Origin: Halichondria panicea
Lineage: Eukaryota > Porifera > Demospongiae > Suberitida > Halichondriidae
Assembly: GCF_963675165.1 (NCBI RefSeq)
Contig: NC_087380.1
Coordinates: forward strand, 5,836,071-5,900,070
DNA: 64,000 bases
Direction of reading: 5' to 3'
Shown piece after piece: positions 9,548 through 22,769 of this stretch. The position numbers and the translations under genes were made by a program. The notes under the pieces were generated by a model, which was not told where the DNA came from, searched no databases, and worked only from the letters and a program-made list of their open reading frames with translations. Position 1 is the stretch's first letter. Every line of letters begins with the position of its first letter.

Positions 9548-12500
9548 ATGTGTGACTCAAAGAACAAAGAGCAAGAGCTATGGAGGTTACGGCTAAACTG
9601 GGCATTCATTATCTTCATGGCTCCCATGTATTCAACCAGTCTGTATGGTATTACTTCATCCTTTCATCAGTTTGTAACCAACCCAACTGAAGTTGAAATT
9701 CTGTCACAAAACAACACTAAACAGAAGGTATTGTCTAGCTAGTCTCGAATGAAGGAATCCATCGTAAAGCAGCTTCGAGTGAAACTTTAAATTGTGTTGT
9801 ATTATATAATACCGCTTGAATAATACACTGTATGCATCTCAATGCAGATTGAGCCAGGCCTCGGAGAATCTGAATTATTTTACTCCTTGTTAATTTCAGG
9901 TACCAATGTTGGTACTATCATTGGTGGGCTAGTGTGTGGATTTCTTATGAGGATCGTTCCCTACTGGTATTTGTGGGCAGTATCACTAGTGGCACACACA
10001 ATTAGCTATGTTATGTACTGTGTTGTACATCAAGGTTGGCTGATGATGATTTCCAGGCTTCTTGCTGGGTATTTCGCAGGTGCTACTCTTACACTCGGCT
10101 TCAGCTACTTCACTGACACCAGTGTTTTGTATGTTGAAGAACTAAACAGAATGAGAACTGGTGCCAAAACAGAATCAGAGCGAGTTAGAAACTATCTGTT
10201 TGCTACTTTTAGTGTTTCAATGAACTTGGGATTCATTTTAGGACCAGGTAAGCGATTCGTGTTAGCTGGGTTTAAAATCCATAATTTTTGTGCAGGTTTG
10301 ACAGTAATTGTGGCACAGTTTGAGTCAGTGGATCAGTTCAGGGCAATTGGATGGTTCAACGTTGCCTACGGTGTAGTTGTTTTGTGTGTATTTGTGATAT
10401 TGTTTCGGGGAGAAATGAGTTTCAAAACTGACAGATTGAGTTATTGTCAAGTTAAGAAAAAGGATTCTAACTGTCGAATGCGGAATATGAGTCTACTGTC
10501 ACTTTTCATATCCTTTCGAATACATTATTATCTTAAAGAGCATGATTGTATACCTCATTATATGCCTTAACTACGTCTATACATAATAATTTCATTTATT
10601 TTCTTGTTTCTAATGGAAAGGATCCGAATGGCCTTTATTGTAACTGTATTCAATCCCATTGCCAGTGATTCGTTTGGAATTGATGAGAATAGTGCCTCGT
10701 ACTTCGTCTTCGCTCTGTGTATTCCTCAACTGGGAGGATCAGTTTCATTGTGAGTCAGTGTATTTCTGCATGTCTGTTCACTGCATGTCTTTAATCCCCA
10801 TCATCCCATTTCCTTTCAATTTTTCTGCAGACTTGTTTTCCAAAGACTAAAGATGTCTAGCCAGATGATTGTCCTGACAGGCATCATTACTACAATGTGT
10901 GGATATTTAATTGTGACTGATTGGCAGACGATTCCCTACGATCCGTGCACAGAGTACAGTCCCTTTCATCATCCTGAAATTGTCCAATATTATGAAAATA
11001 ACACAATCATTGTAGGCAAGTTTCAAAAGAATATTGAATCACATGTTGATTTCACTTTGCCCAAGCTGAAGAGTCAAGCTTTTGCCCAACATTAACCTCA
11101 TATTTGCTGATGGTGCATCTTTTGAGGCGGACTTAAGGATTAATCTCAGTTGTAGTCATGTTTACAATTGTACGTGTGCTCTAAAGAATCCTACTTGTTT
11201 GTATTTCAAAATAAATGAAAATCTAAACACCGAGGATCTATATTATTACGACTGTAGTTCTGACTTCAACCTGAGATCACCAATCACAGCATGTATTACT
11301 CTATCAAGACATCAAACAGTACTGGCAGGTAATAAAGCAACGACATCTGTAGATGAACATGAATCTGAAATTGAAAGTATCACTGTACTGCCAAAAAGAG
11401 TATACTTCATAGCCCGAAACACTTGCATTGAGGCGAATGTGACTGGTCACCAGTGTCACTGGATACCCTCGTCCACAATCACCAAGAAGGAGTGTAAAGA
11501 CTGTCAGCCCATCTGTAGGAGCGTGAGCCAGACACTCACTTTTGCTCAGTTTCTGGTTGGCAATGGACTGTTGGTTTACACCAGTGCACTCCAGTATGCT
11601 CCGATCATATCATTACTCATGAACCAAACACCAAAAAACAAATCCAGGTGCTGTTAATTAGGTATAGTAATTATGTCATTTTGGTGCATGGTCTATAGAC
11701 AAATATGTATAATATTATAGCCTGCAGGTAATGAATGTGGATATATTACACGCATGCATGCACGCACTGAATTCCTGAATAGTCTGAGTTGCACGGCTTG
11801 CCTTTTTCTTTTTATCAGCCTATAATAGCCAAGGTACCCGCACTATTTGACCAATCTTTTAATTTCATGCATGCATGGTTTTATACATGCAGGCTATGCC
11901 GCTCTGTTAATTCTTCACTAACAACGGCATTATACATGTCTTTTGAATACGAATTATGTTAACTTGCAACTTTCAGTTACCACACATTAATGATGCAGGG
12001 AATTGTGATTGGATCCATGACAGCTTTGGGCGGTGTATCATCAAGTGTGTTTCCTCTACTGAGTAAGTTATCAATGCTTAGGTGCGTGCATGCATGTCAA
12101 CTGCAAGACAAAATAATACCTTTGACATAATACATGTAATACATGACTGTATACATGCCACTCTGTTTCATTGTGAGCCGACAAACATGAGATATAATTC
12201 TCATGTTTTGTCGGCTCGAATAGTAGACATAATTTTATCAGGAGCAGATTACAGAAGGAGCTTCTAACTCTACATGGGTGTGAGAATTACGTCTCGTGTG
12301 TTTTCCTAATTAAATGCTGCATTGCCTTATAAGAAAAGTGCATAAATTACAGAGTGGTCAGCCTGACTGTGAACGGATTTTGTTACGTATAGTGCAGCAG
12401 CAGGAGAGCTAGGTTGAGCCAGAAAGAGCTAAAAAAAGATAGCTATAGGTCTTTGATGGATATTGGTATACATCAGACTGTCATTGGTGACGTACAGAAA

Positions 12501-13713
12501 ATTCTAAAATTCTGCGGAAAGAGGAGCATATCCAATTACTTTGTAAAGAGAAAGTTTGCTGGACCTATAGACTAACATACAGTCAGTGCACATATTAAAG
12601 TCGTTTCAGGATTGGTGTTTAGCCTATACCCATACAGTGCATCCAGTCTAGAGAGTAGAATACCATGCACAAATATGTGAGTAGTTGTACTTAAATGCTT
12701 ATGATTGGAACAAAGTATGCTGATACCATTGTTTAGGTGAATGAATAAGTTACGACATATCCAAAAATTTTCCATGACAACATAAGGTGGTGCATGGGTT
12801 TGTGGTGATTAGTAAAACAGTAAACAATTGTAATAGTGGGTAATCGGTTAGGGAGAGAAAGAGGCCAACGGTCTCTGGCTAAGGTTTGGAATTTGTCACT
12901 ACATCTATAGATAGTTTGGCTATCTTATGAAAGGTTCGTGCTCAGTTTTTAGTGTCGTTTCGGTTATATAGGGACAGATTTGAAGATGTTACGGCTAAGG
13001 TCCAAAAATTACACGGAGGAGTTAGCTTGAATAAATTGTCTAACTTTTGATAAGAACAATTTGTCCAGAAATACTTTAGTTTCAGAGATAATTGATGTTA
13101 TATACATACATTTTTTTACGATCACCCCCATTTTCATCTAAAAGTGTTTCCCACCTACTACAACAGCTTTTTTTTAGGGAAATATAGTATTGTTGCTTAT
13201 TCATTCACCTATACAATGGTATCAGCCATAAAATCAGCACAATTTCTTAGAAATGTTCCAATCTTGAGAATACATTTAAGTATACAACTGCTCACCTATT
13301 TTGTATTCTACTCTCTAGACTGGATGCACTGTAAAGCATTACAGTGCTGTACATGTATTTGATGTGTTTGCACTACTACATGCACAAGAATGGCAATTAT
13401 TGCATGACGTGCCTGTGGCCCTCGAGCATTCCAGTGTCAATATTAATATTGAGGCACTTGTGCCATGCAAGAACTTAATTAATACATTAATTTATTGCTA
13501 TGCCACCAAAGACGAACTGACTATAATTATGCATCACATTTCATTGCAGTCGATGCTGTGTACGAAGAGATGAAGAAAAGAGTGTTTTTGCTAACCATAC
13601 TTTTTGCTCTAGCACACATTCCGTTTATCCTTGAGATTATTGCACTCTACCCAAAACTGGGACCAAGAACTACGGACAACACAGACATTGAATACAGCAA
13701 ATTGAATAATTAG
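9548..13713 (+). CDS. Major facilitator superfamily transporter, MFSD8-like
   Basis: Exons in phase: 9548-9727, 9848-10247, 10296-10497, 10621-10749, 10831 to about 11011 or 11095, about 11082-11647, 11977-12062, 13550-13713. The protein starts MCDSKNKEQELWRLRLNWAF and has MFS features: a first helix (LNWAFIIFMAPMYSTSL), GTNVGTIIGGLVCGFLMR (helix 2-3), LMMISRLLAGYFAGA (helix 4), NLGFILGPG (helix 5), later helices ending FLLTILFALAHIPFILEIIAL. A long Cys-rich, N-glycosylated luminal loop lies between helices 9 and 10. This resembles lysosomal MFSD8/CLN7-type carriers; the substrate is unknown. The intron 10248-10295 is only 48 nt, a multiple of three without a stop, so retention would stay in frame. 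Around 11012-11082 the frame changes by one base: a short intron starting GTAGGCAAGT or a real frameshift. Confidence 0.7.
12173..12218. repeat. Short perfect hairpin
   Basis: GAGCCGACAAACATGAG and its complement CTCATGTTTTGTCGGCTC surround an 8-base loop in the last intron of the MFS gene (one bulge). It may be an RNA hairpin or the core of a small MITE. Confidence 0.6.
12634..13343. mobile_element. Foldback-type inverted repeat in the last MFS intron
   Basis: 12634-12755 reads TACAGTGCATCCAGTCTAGA...GATACCATTGTTTAGGTGAATGAATAAG and is matched in reverse complement by about 13187-13343. The two arms of roughly 120-155 bp enclose about 430 bp with no ORF. It is probably a non-autonomous foldback element. 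Confidence 0.7.
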
Positions 13714-14074
13714 AACATGTCGATTGATAATAATTATTATGCTATAATTATACTCTCTAGGAAAATGCCATGCACTCTCATGGATGATGTAATTGTGTTT
13801 GTGTATAAAAAACATTGTGTGTTGGAAATGTTGTTATCCAGAATTTGTTTGCTCATTCCCTTTCTGAGTTATAGAACTGATCATTTGGTCATGCATCTAT
13901 ATACTCTGATTCACAAATCAACTGCTTGTGTATCTTACTATAGGCAAAAGTATATCACAGCTATTCCTTATACCTGATGTTTGCCGGTATAAAAGAGGCA
14001 TTTAATGCAGTTTAAACTATTTCCTAGTGGAACGGTACACCCAATCTTGGTTTAGGACTCAGGAGTCAACTCCT

Positions 14075-14093
14075 ACCCTAACCCTAACCCTAA
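14075..14093. repeat. Interstitial telomere-like repeat
   Basis: Three consecutive CCCTAA units are present. TTAGGG is the usual animal telomere unit, so this is either a short interstitial trace or chance. Confidence 0.6.
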
Positions 14094-14399
14094 AAAATAA
14101 AGATTAGTATAATTATACACACGATAAAAATTACTACATGACTAATCCAAAATTACATATTAAAATAGATATACAGTTGAGAGAGAGCCACCGCTACTAA
14201 CCCTCACGCAGTGGCACGGGCGAGAACGTAGAGCGCTAGCGACATGACAATGCAAGACAGACATTCGTGTAACAGGTTTCTGGAGACGTCAGTGCATTAT
14301 TCTCCACACAATATTAAGTCGTATATAGACATACATGTAAACACAGCACGCAACAAAGACAAGTCATCGTTTATATTACCTATTTTATAGACGGGTAGT

Positions 14400-14600
14400 G
14401 ATTTTAGCTTTTTCAGATTTTTCTATGTTTTTAGCCATTTTTTGGCGGTTGTAGCAAATTTATTAGCACAACACAAAAAACTGTAAGTGTTTTAGGAAGT
14501 TTGGAGTCAAATACAGATGAAAAAAGGGACAGCTTGCTTAGCATACTCTCAAAAGTATAGTTAATATGCGTTTTGGTCAATTTTAAGGCTACGAAAACAT
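14400..14600. repeat. Dispersed repeat, partner at 60730-60930
   Basis: Shared blocks: TTGGCGG..TTG.AGCAAATT.ATTAGCACA, TTTGGAGTC..ATA.AGAT.AAAAA.GG, and AGCTTGCTTAG.ATACTCTCAAAAGTATA. Non-coding, unknown family. Confidence 0.55.
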
Positions 14601-14782
14601 TATGTGATTTTTATTTATGCGATTAATCTATTTCCTTAAATGCCACGATTTCAATGGGGGTTGTACAGGCCTCATAATTGTGCAATACAAATTTATGCGA
14701 TGTGATAGATGCTTGCATAAATAGCACTAATTTGTACTACGGTAGCACATATTTAGCTCTATGATGTTATTGCCGATGTCAT

Positions 14783-15140
14783 GCAGTTAACAACGAACAC
14801 CACTCAAACATGTAATCAATGTGAGACAATATTTTCCTGCTATAGTTAATTAATACAGTGATATATAAAATTATGTACCTCAGTCACCCAGGGCTTTAGT
14901 TTGTTCTTCAGCTAGCTCATTTTCTCACCATTTCTCTCTGCAGGTTCTATGGTGAATGCAAGTATAGATATAGCAACAGATTTACATGCATACATTGACT
15001 ATGCATTACAACATCTAGCCCAAATTCTAGTAATAACTAGCTGTATAATTATATATAGATCTAATACAACAAACCAACACTATATTTAAGACTGAATTGC
15101 AGGATAATGAAAGCAAAAGGACATAATTAAGACCTGCTCA
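14783..15140. repeat. Dispersed repeat, partner at 22770-23180
   Basis: Shared text in order: GCAGTTAACAAC.AACACCACTCAAACA, TGATATATAAAAT.ATGTACCTCAG, CATCTAGCCCAAATTCTAGTAA, and GGACTGAATTGCAGGAT.ATGAAAGCA. The other copy lies in the 3' flank of beta-helix gene A. No ORF is conserved. Confidence 0.65.
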
Positions 15141-15593
15141 TTGGAGGTGATAACTAAAAATCTTAATTATCAAAGGAAACACCTCCATTATAAAGGTGAC
15201 CATTAAATTTTATATGCATTAATAATGAAGTACCGGGATTCGAGGTCTCCACTATACGTATACTATATACGCAGGCGCCTCCAAATGCACTTAATATCTC
15301 ACAGCATTTTACTATGTGCCCCAAATATCCAAGAGAGCTGCAAAGCACAGTATATAGTATGTCACATGTAATAAGAATATTATATTGTGTGTGCACTGTT
15401 TTCTTGGGTTTCTCAATACATTTGTTTTCTAGTTAAAACGGTTTTCTGATATATCAATCATTTCTAATACAATTATAGGAACAGAACAGAGGCAGCAACA
15501 ACATACACCAGCAACAGCTACCTATAGCTATATAACTTCAAGACTGAGCATATTAAACTGAGAAAGCTTGAACCTACATCACAAGAGAGAAAG

Positions 15594-16153
15594 ATGTCTT
15601 ACACAGAGCAACAGAAAGCATACCATTTTAGGAAGATGAGGACCAGAGCTGCAAGACTGGATATCAACAAAGATGGTTTCATTTCACGTGAAGACTATGA
15701 AATCATGAGCAAGAGATTGACAGAATATAGCAATGTCACTGAAGAGCAAGCTAAAAGAATCCATGATTTTATTCTAGTCGTAGCTGACAACATAAAGCTC
15801 ACTGGTGATACAAAGTTTCCAGTTAAAGAATTTGCTATAAAGATTAGTCAAGCTATTCTTGAAGAGACAGAATGATGAAAAAACGAGGTTTTTTTATGAT
15901 TCTCACAGTAACGTGTTCGATGGCATTGACACTAATGGTGATGGCCACATTTCAGTGAAGAAGTTCAAAGTTTACTTGAAGGTGGTGGCCCCGAACCTGA
16001 CAGGATCAAGCCAAGCATGCTTTTGATTTCATCGATACTGACAAGAACGGGAAAATCAGTCGAGAGGAATTCTTGGCAGCTGCTAAAGATTTTTATTTTG
16101 GTGTTGAAGAGACAGAGCTTGCTGCTACATTCATGGGAAAGCTGGTGGACTAA
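15594..16153 (+). CDS. EF-hand protein (sarcoplasmic calcium-binding / luciferin-binding type), frameshifted
   Basis: A single-exon reading frame begins MSYTEQQKAYHFRKM with an EF-hand loop DINKDGFISRED at residues about 22-33. The frame stops after ILEETE at 15872, but the next frame continues NDEKTRFFYDSHSNVFDGID with a second loop (DTNGDGHISVKK), and after another shift near 16017 a third (DTDKNGKISREE), ending ETELAATFMGKLVD plus TAA. The order and the C-terminal GKLVD-type ending resemble sarcoplasmic calcium-binding and luciferin-binding proteins of about 190 residues. Two frame changes within 560 bp mean a recent pseudogene or assembly errors. A more decayed sister copy lies at 8872, on the other side of the MFS gene. 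Confidence 0.7.
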
Positions 16154-16642
16154 TTAAGTCACACAATTTGATTAATGGACTGTACAATAATAATAGAAGA
16201 ATAATTATATAGCTTATAATTATAGGTTAGAATTTGCTGAATACAGAACTGCTGAAATACAGTAACCATGCAACCTTAATTTTTTGTATGGGATGTATCA
16301 TTTATATAGTGTGTAGTGTATAATTATTAGTCTGAGGAGTGTATAGCTTCTCAATAGACTTATTAAAGATGAAGTGGTTTTTCCCGGCCTGCCCGCTCAT
16401 TTTGTTTTAATGAGAGTCATATGGACAGTAGAATCTGTCTTAGCTCCAGACACATCCAGTCCTGTGTGACTAATTATTAGTCTAATAGTAGCTCACAAAA
16501 CTCATTCTCATGTGCACACATTCAAGAAAAGTTTCTAAAATTTATACAAGATATACTGTATAGAAGAGCGGTCTCACTGATCAATGTAACTTCAAGTGGC
16601 AGCAATGCATACTTTCTACACTTGTGATGTAATTTATAGCTA

Positions 16643-16750
16643 CCTTATAACGGGGAAATTTGGCAAGCGTTTTAATTTGGCGAATTTTACCAAATTTGAA
16701 ACTGCCAAATTAAACACCAAATGGCTCATTCGCCAAATTTTCATTATGTT
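16643..16750. repeat. Small TTTGGC/GCCAAA inverted-repeat element
   Basis: AAATTTGGCAAGCGTTTTAA..GGCGAATTTTACCAAATTTG is followed by its partial complement GCCAAATTAAACACC...TTCGCCAAATTTTC. A related half (ATTTGGCGGTTTTAATTTGG...CATTTGCCAAAGTTT) is at 31738-31800. Confidence 0.55.
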
Positions 16751-17208
16751 TTATACAGTATTACATTGTGTGTCTTAATATGTAAAAGTAGGCACTACAT
16801 GTATATGTGCATGGTATACACCGAAGTCCATCAGTTTAGTAACAAACCAACGAAAAGTGCTGGCTGTCCCAAACTAGGTTTTCAATGTACAGTATGACCG
16901 GATATGACATTTTGGATTTGGTTTGGCTGGATTACACTTAAACAGAGATCAGAATGAGTCATTATCCTTGAGACAGAACTGTCATAAGATTCGGAGTAAG
17001 GTTGTTTTATATAGCCGCGGCTATTTTCTGAAATACAGCCACCTCGCTATTCCGGCCAGGCTGCACTGTCCCAAGGGTGACCGGATTAACAAGGGTCTAG
17101 TACTGTATTCCACTTTTTATTGTGAGTATACATGTATTAATAGGATTCGTCGAGATTTACCATGAATATTAATATGCATCAAACAAGACTAGAGGCGAAT
17201 GAGAGTGG

Positions 17209-17926
17209 CCAGGGGCGGATCCAGGGGGTGGTTTTGAGGAGCTGAAGCCCCCCCCCCTTTTGAAAAAACTATACCTATGTATTTCTAGTCTGAGGTTACA
17301 ACAATTTTGCCACCAACCTTGTTATTTATGCATCTGCATATAGACTCACTGACTTAATTAAGAGATGCTAGACAACAGCCAAGTCTAGCTACTAAGAGTA
17401 TAAAGGATGTAGGCTAGCTATGGGCATACTGTGCTAGCTAGCTAGCTAGCTACTAATAAAGTGCATAGGTCAACTATTGCTGTTGCTGAGTCAGCTCCTT
17501 GTGCAATGTTTTGTAGCCTCGATCATATCCCAGGCCTCTCTTCCTAGGCTGCTGTTGAGCTGCAACACGGAGCAGATCTCAGACTTTTTCAGCTAGTTGC
17601 AAGGAAGCAGCCTTACCTTCTCTCACTCTCAGTGCAGTCTTGGTAGGCATTGTGATTCTTTCATGTACCAAGAGTGCATGAATGTAGATGTAACATCTAC
17701 AGTATACATCCTTTTGTTGATTAGAACGAATTAACTTTTTCATATTCAGTATTCACTTATTAATATGACAGTTCAAAGGAAAAAGTGTGAGCAAATTGTA
17801 AAAATCAAAAAATTTCGCCTCCGGCAAGGCGGGAGAGGGATGCTCCCCCTCCCATACCCACCCTCGTACGGGGCTTCGCCCCTTTCTACTAGCCCCCCCT
17901 TTCATTTTTCCTGGATCTGCCCCTGG
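17209..17926. mobile_element. 718-bp element with CAGGGGCGGATCCAGG ends
   Basis: CAGGGGCGGATCCAGG at the left and CCTGGATCTGCCCCTG at the right are near-perfect inverted ends. The GC-rich ends (GAAGCCCCCCCCC / GGGGCTTCGCCCC) contrast with an AT-rich middle that contains GCTAGCTA repeats. No clear target duplication or transposase is seen. Similar fragments occur near 455-505 and 63900-63935. Confidence 0.75.
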
Positions 17927-17929
17927 TAG

Positions 17930-18840
17930 CTGTGACATTTAGTGATCAATCAATTTAGAACGGTAAGCAGAAATTTTACAGGCTGCAGCTGCTTTTGATT
18001 TAATGTACATGCAACAATTCACACATAGGGAACATGGAATATATATACAGTTAGTGCACAGTTCGAGAAGCTCCAGTAGCTCCAGGTGAAGCCGAGTGCT
18101 ATCATGAAAAACATGATGCTTTCAGAACTTCCGCGAGGCCAATAATATCCATAGATCACGAGAGCGTAAAACGGTTGTTGTCTTTGCACTGAGTCATAAA
18201 TTGTGAATTCTCCAACTGTTTCGGGGGCTATGTTGTCATGACTTGAGGCAAGGTTTGCGTTTGCGCACTAGTACATGTAGCTAGATTAGTTATATATAAA
18301 TTACCGTGTTTGATTTAAAAGGCCCTCCCCTCAGTTAATTGATTGAAGTACCCTCGCTACGCTCGGGATACTAAATCAGTGCATTTGGGCTTTTAATTCC
18401 CATAGACACCTCCAATAGAATGATGTGTATATCAGTATAGTTACTGAGATAGTAGTAATTGTGACTATATTTTTGCAAATTCAAATAGATCTAATTATGT
18501 TTGCTACTCACAAAACATTCAATATGGTAACACATAGAACGTGTAAACAGTACCCATGCACAGCATGCTCACATCATTGTATCACTATATGTTGCAACAA
18601 TAGCTGAACTACAGAAAATATAAACTTTCACAATGTATTCTTCTACCTAGAAATAATTCTGAAACTATAAACACACAAATAGAGTAAATACAAATAGAGT
18701 AAACAAAGCATTCTAATTTCTCAGCAAAGTGTATTATACATAGCGTTATCAACCTCCTATTTTGATCATTCACAAGACTGTCACAGCCTATTCGGAGCTA
18801 TAGCCAGAATTTTGACGAGTGTCGAAAGTACCGTAGTTAT
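17930..18840. other. 5' flank of beta-helix gene A
   Basis: No gene is seen. About 18480-18730 resembles the upstream regions of the other copies (25200-25420, 26740-26950, 33520-33700), sharing ATGTTGCAACAA, TAACAGC.GAACAACAGAAAAT and CTTTGAAACT.TAAAC. This conserved non-coding block is the best candidate promoter region of the family. Confidence 0.5.
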
Positions 18841-18841
18841 T

Positions 18842-21800
18842 ATGACATTGTACCAGCTACTATTATTGCTCGCAGCTGTTGTTGCCCTAACAGTCTCTGA
18901 CGACGGAAAACTTGCTAATCAAACAGAAAATTGGAAAAAGGTAGCAGTACCATGTCAAGGGATTGAATTTGTTGACTTTATTCTAAAAAGCATTGAGAAC
19001 AAGACACGAGTAGTTTTAGCAGATTGCCAAAATCAAAACTATGTTGTAAATTCAAATCTAAACATTTCATTTATTGACAAACTTCTCATCCATAGAAGCC
19101 AGCCGAATTTCTCCAGAATATATTGCACATCGAACACGGTAATTAGCTTTACGAATGTCACGAACCTCTACTTGGAAAATCTTTACATATTAAACTGTGG
19201 GAATGAAAGGCAAAACGGAGGATTAAAAATAACCAACTGTACAAATGTCACACTAAATGGAGTTACAATTGAGAACAGCTGGAGAACTGGTTTGACAATG
19301 ATCAACGTTAGAGGCAACGTACTAATGGAGTACAGCAATTTCTTGAATAATAGCAGGCACCAAAGCAACTTAACACAGCAACTCCTTAACAGCACTTACA
19401 ATGACTTTCACGAGAGAGGAGGAGGTATGCAAGTAATGATAGGCGATGGTCAAGCAAATGGTTCCTTTATGATAAGGAACTGCAACTTCTCACGCAATTC
19501 TGCCTCTCACGGAGGAGGTCTATTTCTAGTACTTCACGAAGAGGCTACAGGAAACAAAATCACAATTGACAATACAGTTTTCGAGCACAATGATTGCCAA
19601 TATGGTGGCGGAGGAGTGCAAATTGGGTATGTACAAGAGGATCCAAATAGAAACACAATCACAAACAACAGTATTCTCTTTAAACAATGTAATTTTTATC
19701 AAAATACAGCTAAATATGGAGGAGGTACAACAGTTTTTTCTACGCTAGGTTCACTCGAATTCTCAAAAAACGTTTTGACTTTCAGTTCCTGCAATTGGAC
19801 AAACAATTCAGCGATTCTTGGACTGGCAATGGACATTTCTGTCGCACCTTGGGAAACTCTCACGTCACGGCGACACCTCCCTTCCCCCGTATTTATCGAC
19901 TGTGTTTTTAGTGGGAACAGAGATACATCTGTCATCAGATCACCATTCATTCTCAACAAACCCAGAGGTATTTTGGTCGTAACCAAATTCAGATTGGAGT
20001 TTAGAAATTTTACACTTTTTATACAAAACTTAGGCTCTGCTATTGAAGCTACATCAGCAACATTGGACTTTCAACCCAATTCAAATGTGCATTTCATTGA
20101 AAACAAAGGCCTTCAAGGTGCTGCAATGAATTTGAAAGCATCAACAGAGGTAATCATTCGTGACAACTCGTTCTTTTTGTTTAAAAACAACACCACCACT
20201 TACAGTGGAGGTGCTATATATGTAGAATTTTCAGATAAACATTCTTTCTTCACTTCAAAACGTTGTTTCCTTAGGTATGTTGGTGGGGAAGAGCCTAAAA
20301 ATGTCACACTTACATTTGAGAATAACTTTGCTGCAGTAGATTCTTTGAGCCAACAATGTCAGTTAAAAGACGAAAATATCAGACATCATGGTGATTCGAT
20401 ATTTGCTACTTCTGTTATACCTTGCTTTGAAAAATGCATTCAATCATTACGAACTGACGTATCACTGCCTATAACTGATACTCTCAAATGTATTGGACAG
20501 TTTTCGTTTGATGAACTTGACACTAGACGAAGACAAATATCCACATCTCCACACCATTTTGCAGCCACAGAAACTACCAGTAGCTTTGAATACGATAATA
20601 TGTGCTCAGTAATTGTCAATATCACAAACAATACAATGAGGAGGAATCCCAACTATCAACCAGAAAGATTCAATCCATTTGAGGGACCACTTCATCTAAT
20701 CCCTGGAAATCAACGAAGATACCACTGCGGCTAGTAGACGATTTATGTGCTGAAGTTTTCTTCGTTGTACAAGTACGAGTAGTGTCATCTGAAATGAACT
20801 CACTAATTATCCACACCGCTCATTCAGTACTCACAGACAATTCTTTAACTCTTTACGGAGAAGAAAATGACACAGGACACATACAACTTACAACGTTTGG
20901 AATCCGAGCTATCAGCGTCACAATCAAAGTAACAATGGACCAGTGCCCTCCCGGTTACATACATGACAATTACGATGGATTAAAGGCATGCCAGTGCTCT
21001 AGTATTGACGGAATGAACTATCATGGGATTGAGAGATGTAATGTAAGTGAATTTAGAGCTTACGTAAAGCATGGATATTGGGTAGGATATGTTAAGAATC
21101 GCAGCGAATCAAGTTTAGCTAGTGCTCTGTGTCCAAAAGGATTTTGTATTAATAATACAGCCCCACCAAAAGAGCATTTACTGCCAGCAAACATTAGTGA
21201 GGATATAAGCCTGTATATTTGCAATGCTAACAGGACTGGTATGATTTGTGGATCATGTAAGGAGAACCATTCAGCCTACTATCATTCACTGTCTTTCTAC
21301 TGTGGAAGTAGCGATCTGTGCCATCTGGGTTGGTTGTTTTATATCCTGTCTGAGCTTATCCCCGTTACGATACTGTTTCTGGTAGTAATCGTATTTAACA
21401 TTTCTTTCACATCAGGGCCACTAAATGGAGTCATATTTTTCATTCAAATGATTGACACCCTAAAGATAAAAGCAGAGAATTTTATTTGGTTTGATACCCC
21501 ATTGCATACCATAGCTCAACTTTATCAATCTGTTTTTCGGATGTTCACTTTAAATTTCTTTTCACATCAACACTTGTCGTTTTGTCTCATACGTCATGCT
21601 TCAGCTATGGATGTGCTAGCCTTTAAGTACATCACCATTATTTACAGCCTGCTACTTGTTTTTGGAACTGTTTTTTTACTGAAAATTTGTAACTTTAAGC
21701 TCTGTGGAAGATCTCCGCCTAGCCTCAAAGGTTCCATTATCCATGGTCTGTCTGGTTTCCTAGTGATGAGCTACTCAGAATGTACAAGAGTTTCTCTTAT

Positions 21801-22668
21801 GATACTCACTAAATCACATGTCTATGTTGGATCTAATTCAGAAAATGTTGACTTTGTTACTTTCTACAATGGAGATTATTCGTACATGGGACCTGAGCAT
21901 TTGAAATATGCCATTCCTGCTATCATTTTCATTCAAACTATGGTAGCAATACCTCCTCTGTTGCTACTCACCTACCCTTTGTGTTACAAGTTGTTTGCTC
22001 TGTTGAGGATAGAGGAATCAAAGTGTGTGCAGATGACCTGCAAGATGATCATCCCTCTAGAAAAAACCAAACCACTTTTCGATTCAATACAGGGTGCTTT
22101 CAAAGATCGCTATCGGTTTTTTGCTGGTCTCTACTTTCTCTATAGATTGTGTGCGCTACTATCCTTCACACTATCAAATACACTTACTACACACTACACA
22201 CTAACTGGAGCGCTGCTGGTTTCTATGCTTACTCTTCACGCTACATTTTGTCCATACAAAAAGAGGTGGCACAATATTTTGGATGCCATATTGTTTTGCA
22301 ACCTAATTATCATCAACACGATAACGCATTACAACTACAGCCTCTCTTTTCTCAAATTTGACTCTACTACTCTAGTAACAGTGATGATCAGTTTGCAATG
22401 CGTACTAATACTTCTCCCATTAGTCTACTTGATTGCCTTTACTATATATTCAATAGTGGTGAAAACAAAACCACTATGCACACTCAGATGTCACAGTTCT
22501 GCTCAACGAAATACAGAAGACGATTCCGATATTATTCTGAAGATTTTGGATGAGAGGAACATTGAAAATTCAACAGAAGGCAGTGGCTACAACTATGACA
22601 ATACATTAGAACCTAGTGATTACACCCTAATGGAAGATGTCAAGGAAAAGAGATCTGATATTGATTAA
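18842..22668 (+). CDS. Beta-helix/multi-TM protein A, split by a one-base deletion
   Basis: Same architecture as gene B at 27058: signal peptide (LYQLLLLLAAVVALTVSDDG), beta-helix with GGG and NN.A.YGGG repeats, Cys-rich region, about eight C-terminal membrane helices. The frame from 18842 ends at 20734. The second half is open from about 20740 to 22668. The break is one missing A near 20708 (GGAAATC against GGAAAATC in copies B and C). All else is open, so A is either a very recent pseudogene, an assembly or polymorphism issue, or a gene now making a secreted beta-helix without its membrane part. The first half ends at 631 residues, just before the Cys-rich stalk. No introns are apparent. 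Confidence 0.8.
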
Positions 22669-22769
22669 GAATTCAAATTGAAAGTTATTGGGAACACAGT
22701 TTACAAACCTTGCTAAATGTTTACTTAATAAGCCTATATAGATAGATGTAGATGTGCTAATTTTATATG

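Noticed and set aside
14075-14093. Chromosome end
   Set aside because: Only three CCCTAA units with ordinary sequence on both sides.
15163-15396. 77-codon minus-strand frame before the EF-hand gene
   Set aside because: It overlaps the repeated upstream block and is not open in the other copies.
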